From: Phymorhynchus buccinoides
Lineage: Eukaryota; Mollusca; Gastropoda; Neogastropoda; Raphitomidae
NCBI GenBank assembly: GCA_017654935.2
Contig: CM065713.1
Location: 12,210,379-12,274,378 of the forward strand
Length of the DNA: 64,000 nucleotides
Direction of reading: 5' to 3'
Positions 23,322 to 64,000 of the stretch are shown here, in pieces. A program made the translations under genes and the position numbers. Every line of letters begins with the position of its first letter. The stretch's first letter is position 1. The notes below the pieces were generated by a model. It ran no database searches. It was given only the letters and a program-made list of their open reading frames with translations, and was not told where the DNA came from.

Positions 23322-24301
23322 TGTGACCCGATTTCACGAACCGGGTCTTAACTCGCAAGCAGCGATTGTGGTAGAGGCCCAAAAAAGGTTCAGTGGGTCA
23401 AAAGTATGGATTTTGAGTTTTCACTTGAAATGGATTCTGCCACCATTAAACTTCAACTTCATGCATTGGACTAAGTGAAATTCAAATTGTAAATGCATTA
23501 AAACACATTTTAAATGATATACCCCATGGCAATTATCCTATTTTAATCGCCTGTAAAGACTAAATTTTTGATTGAAAACTGTAAACTGAAACCCTGATCG
23601 GGCCCCATCATGTTATATATCTCTGGAAAGCTTGTGACCTTAACCTGCTTCTGCTCGCGTGCTCGTTTTGAAATCCAACCAATCAGAAGCATGGTATTGC
23701 AAAACTTAGGCGTAAACACAGAGTGAGAGAGTTGAAAACTTTGACCAATGAGAGGTTAGGATAGACTCTGTCTCTAGTTACTGAAAGGCAACGCGCAACG
23801 GGATTGGTCGAGAGGGAGACAACTTGCTGCTTGCAGTTTCGAAGCAACATGGATATGATGCAGACGATCTCTTTCGAAAGATTGACTTTTTTGCTCAATT
23901 CTCGGCCATTTACAACCCTACCAGTCGCAGATCAAGGAGAACTTGGAGCATTGTTAGTAAAATATTTCAACTCAACCGATTCCGACGATGAAAACGAAAC
24001 TGACCGTGATGATGACTGCCTCAAAACTGTAAAACCTGCTTCGACTCCGACTCGGCGACTGCTACACTAGTCAGTGACTAGTGCTAGGCCTAGGATGGGT
24101 CAAAAATCTTTGCACCCCGTTTTCTCAAAACGGCCATCTGCTGGGTTACCCTCTTTAACACCCCATAACTTCCTCATTTTTTGTAGTAGAGAAATAAATC
24201 ATATATCAAAAGAAAGGTAAATGTTTGCAGATTATGTAAATGCTAATATATTAAAATCTGCCATTTTCACCTTAAGACCCACTTTGTGGTGATGGGTCAC
24301 A
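23322..24301. mobile_element. Non-autonomous DNA transposon with TGTGACCC ends, 980 bp
   Basis: Ends TGTGACCCGATTT and GATGGGTCACA, flanked by TA. The exon-copy array gives an empty site: 23220-23245 reads GTTCTGTTATATATCTGGG without the element. Inside, a short + strand frame (23852-24070) starts MDMMQTISFERLTFLL and holds an acidic stretch DSDDENETDRDDD; I do not recognise it. A TA target site suggests a Tc1/mariner-like or related superfamily. Confidence 0.85.
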
Positions 24302-24745
24302 TATATCTGGGAGGAACATTGCAAGCGCCGTTACCGCGCTCTGAAGCTGAAAGAATACCAAGTTCTTCTTCTTTCTCTGCCCAACCACCATCATCAAATT
24401 GATGGTTCTGTTGGTATAGAACGTGGGGACTTCGGTCAGGCAGAAAGTGTCAATAAAGTTTGCTTTTTATCAAGCCATGTTCTGTTACGCATTGGTTATA
24501 TTTATGCATTTACTGTTCACAGCTCTGGCATAATCTGGGAGAAATGTTGCAAGCGCCGTTACTGCGCTCTGAAGCTGAAAGAATAGCAAGTTCTTCTATC
24601 TCTGCCCAACCACCATTATCATGTCGATGGTTCTGTTGGTATAGAACGTGGGGACTTCGGTCTGGCAGAAGCTGTCAATAAAGTTAGCTTTTTATCAAAG
24701 CATGTTCTGTTACGCATTGATTATATTTATGCATTTTCTGTTGAC
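24302..24745 (+). pseudogene. Partial VPS13 exon copies 5 and 6
   Basis: Copy 5 (24306-24361) continues the unit interrupted by the 980 bp transposon. Copy 6 (24523-24586) has an intact acceptor TTCACAG and stays in the exon frame, but ends in GAATAG, a stop. Between copies lies ATTGATGGTTCTGTTGGTAT, present twice (24402 and 24627), so the duplicated unit includes intron. Confidence 0.83.
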
Positions 24746-24747
24746 AG

Positions 24748-63781
<39,034 letters not shown>

Positions 63782-63826
63782 GTAAGCGAGAGAGAGAAAA
63801 AAGATAATAATGCATACTGTATTTCT

Positions 63827-63871
63827 GTGATCCATTATGGCCATACTGCCTGGGAACACAGAAGAAGAAAT
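63827..63871 (+). repeat. GAA-tailed repeat, 3' end only
   Basis: CATTATGGCCATACTGCCTG then GGAACACAGAAGAAG. Confidence 0.75.
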
Positions 63872-64000
63872 TGCATGGATACTCCTGCTTTCAGGATGTC
63901 CTGAAGCTCAGGATTTTTTTTATTGCCTGGAGCCGGCATCGCCGGATTATGAGAATTTGAGAAGATATATTTAGCTGGTTATAGAGGTCATGAAGTTTAA

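Noticed and set aside
23852..24070. Small host gene in the 980-bp transposon
   Set aside because: No homology recognised and no splice or promoter evidence; kept only as a frame within the element.

Overview
This is a eukaryotic, almost certainly animal, chromosomal window. It is extremely repeat-rich, and the only host gene I can support is the 3' part of a VPS13A/C-type bridge-like lipid transfer protein gene on the + strand. Sixteen consecutive exons (24748-63781) can be read with consensus splice sites and fully consistent phases (1,753 nt, 584 codons). They cover the region before the C-terminal domain, the ATG2-C-like helical domain and the start of the C-terminal PH-like domain. The gene runs out of the window on both sides. 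Long introns full of simple repeats, DIRS-like and Ngaro-like tyrosine-recombinase retroelements, snRNA- and tRNA-headed SINEs and many MITEs suggest a marine invertebrate, plausibly a gastropod mollusc. The species call is an inference only.

Layout. 1-6265: 82-87 bp satellite with a higher-order repeat of about 2.15 kb. 6266-8234: a 0.78 kb direct duplication. 8791-15408: a hAT-like MITE interrupted by a 6.4 kb DIRS-like retrotransposon (8936-15333) with inverted terminal repeats and an internal complementary region. 15870-16800: relic of a second (Ngaro-like) tyrosine recombinase. 17566-17613: a complete hammerhead ribozyme on the - strand. 17800-20440: AT-rich segmental tandem duplications. 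21536-22046: CA microsatellite. 22260-25780: partial copies of the first VPS13 exon mixed with DNA transposons. 26458-28494: 37-bp satellite. 28660-36060: paired GAA-tailed repeats, telomere-like foldbacks, LINE remnants and GA/GT tracts. 36598-63781: VPS13 exons, with arrays of exon-derived tandem repeats, a 54-bp minisatellite, SINEs, a U2-headed insertion, pogo-like and piggyBac-like MITEs and a 67-bp satellite.

The most unusual feature is recurrent: at seven of the sixteen exons a piece of the exon, with its splice site and adjoining intron, has been tandemly copied into the neighbouring intron, from 2 to about 12 times. The exon copies are mostly truncated or out of phase, so they look like duplication by-products rather than new coding exons. 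Other highlights are the hammerhead ribozyme with perfect stems, the DIRS element that fixes its own ends through its internal complementary region and an uninterrupted MITE copy elsewhere in the window, foldback elements with telomere-like hexamers inside their arms, and a short insertion that begins with the 5' end of U2 snRNA and has a 9-bp target duplication.
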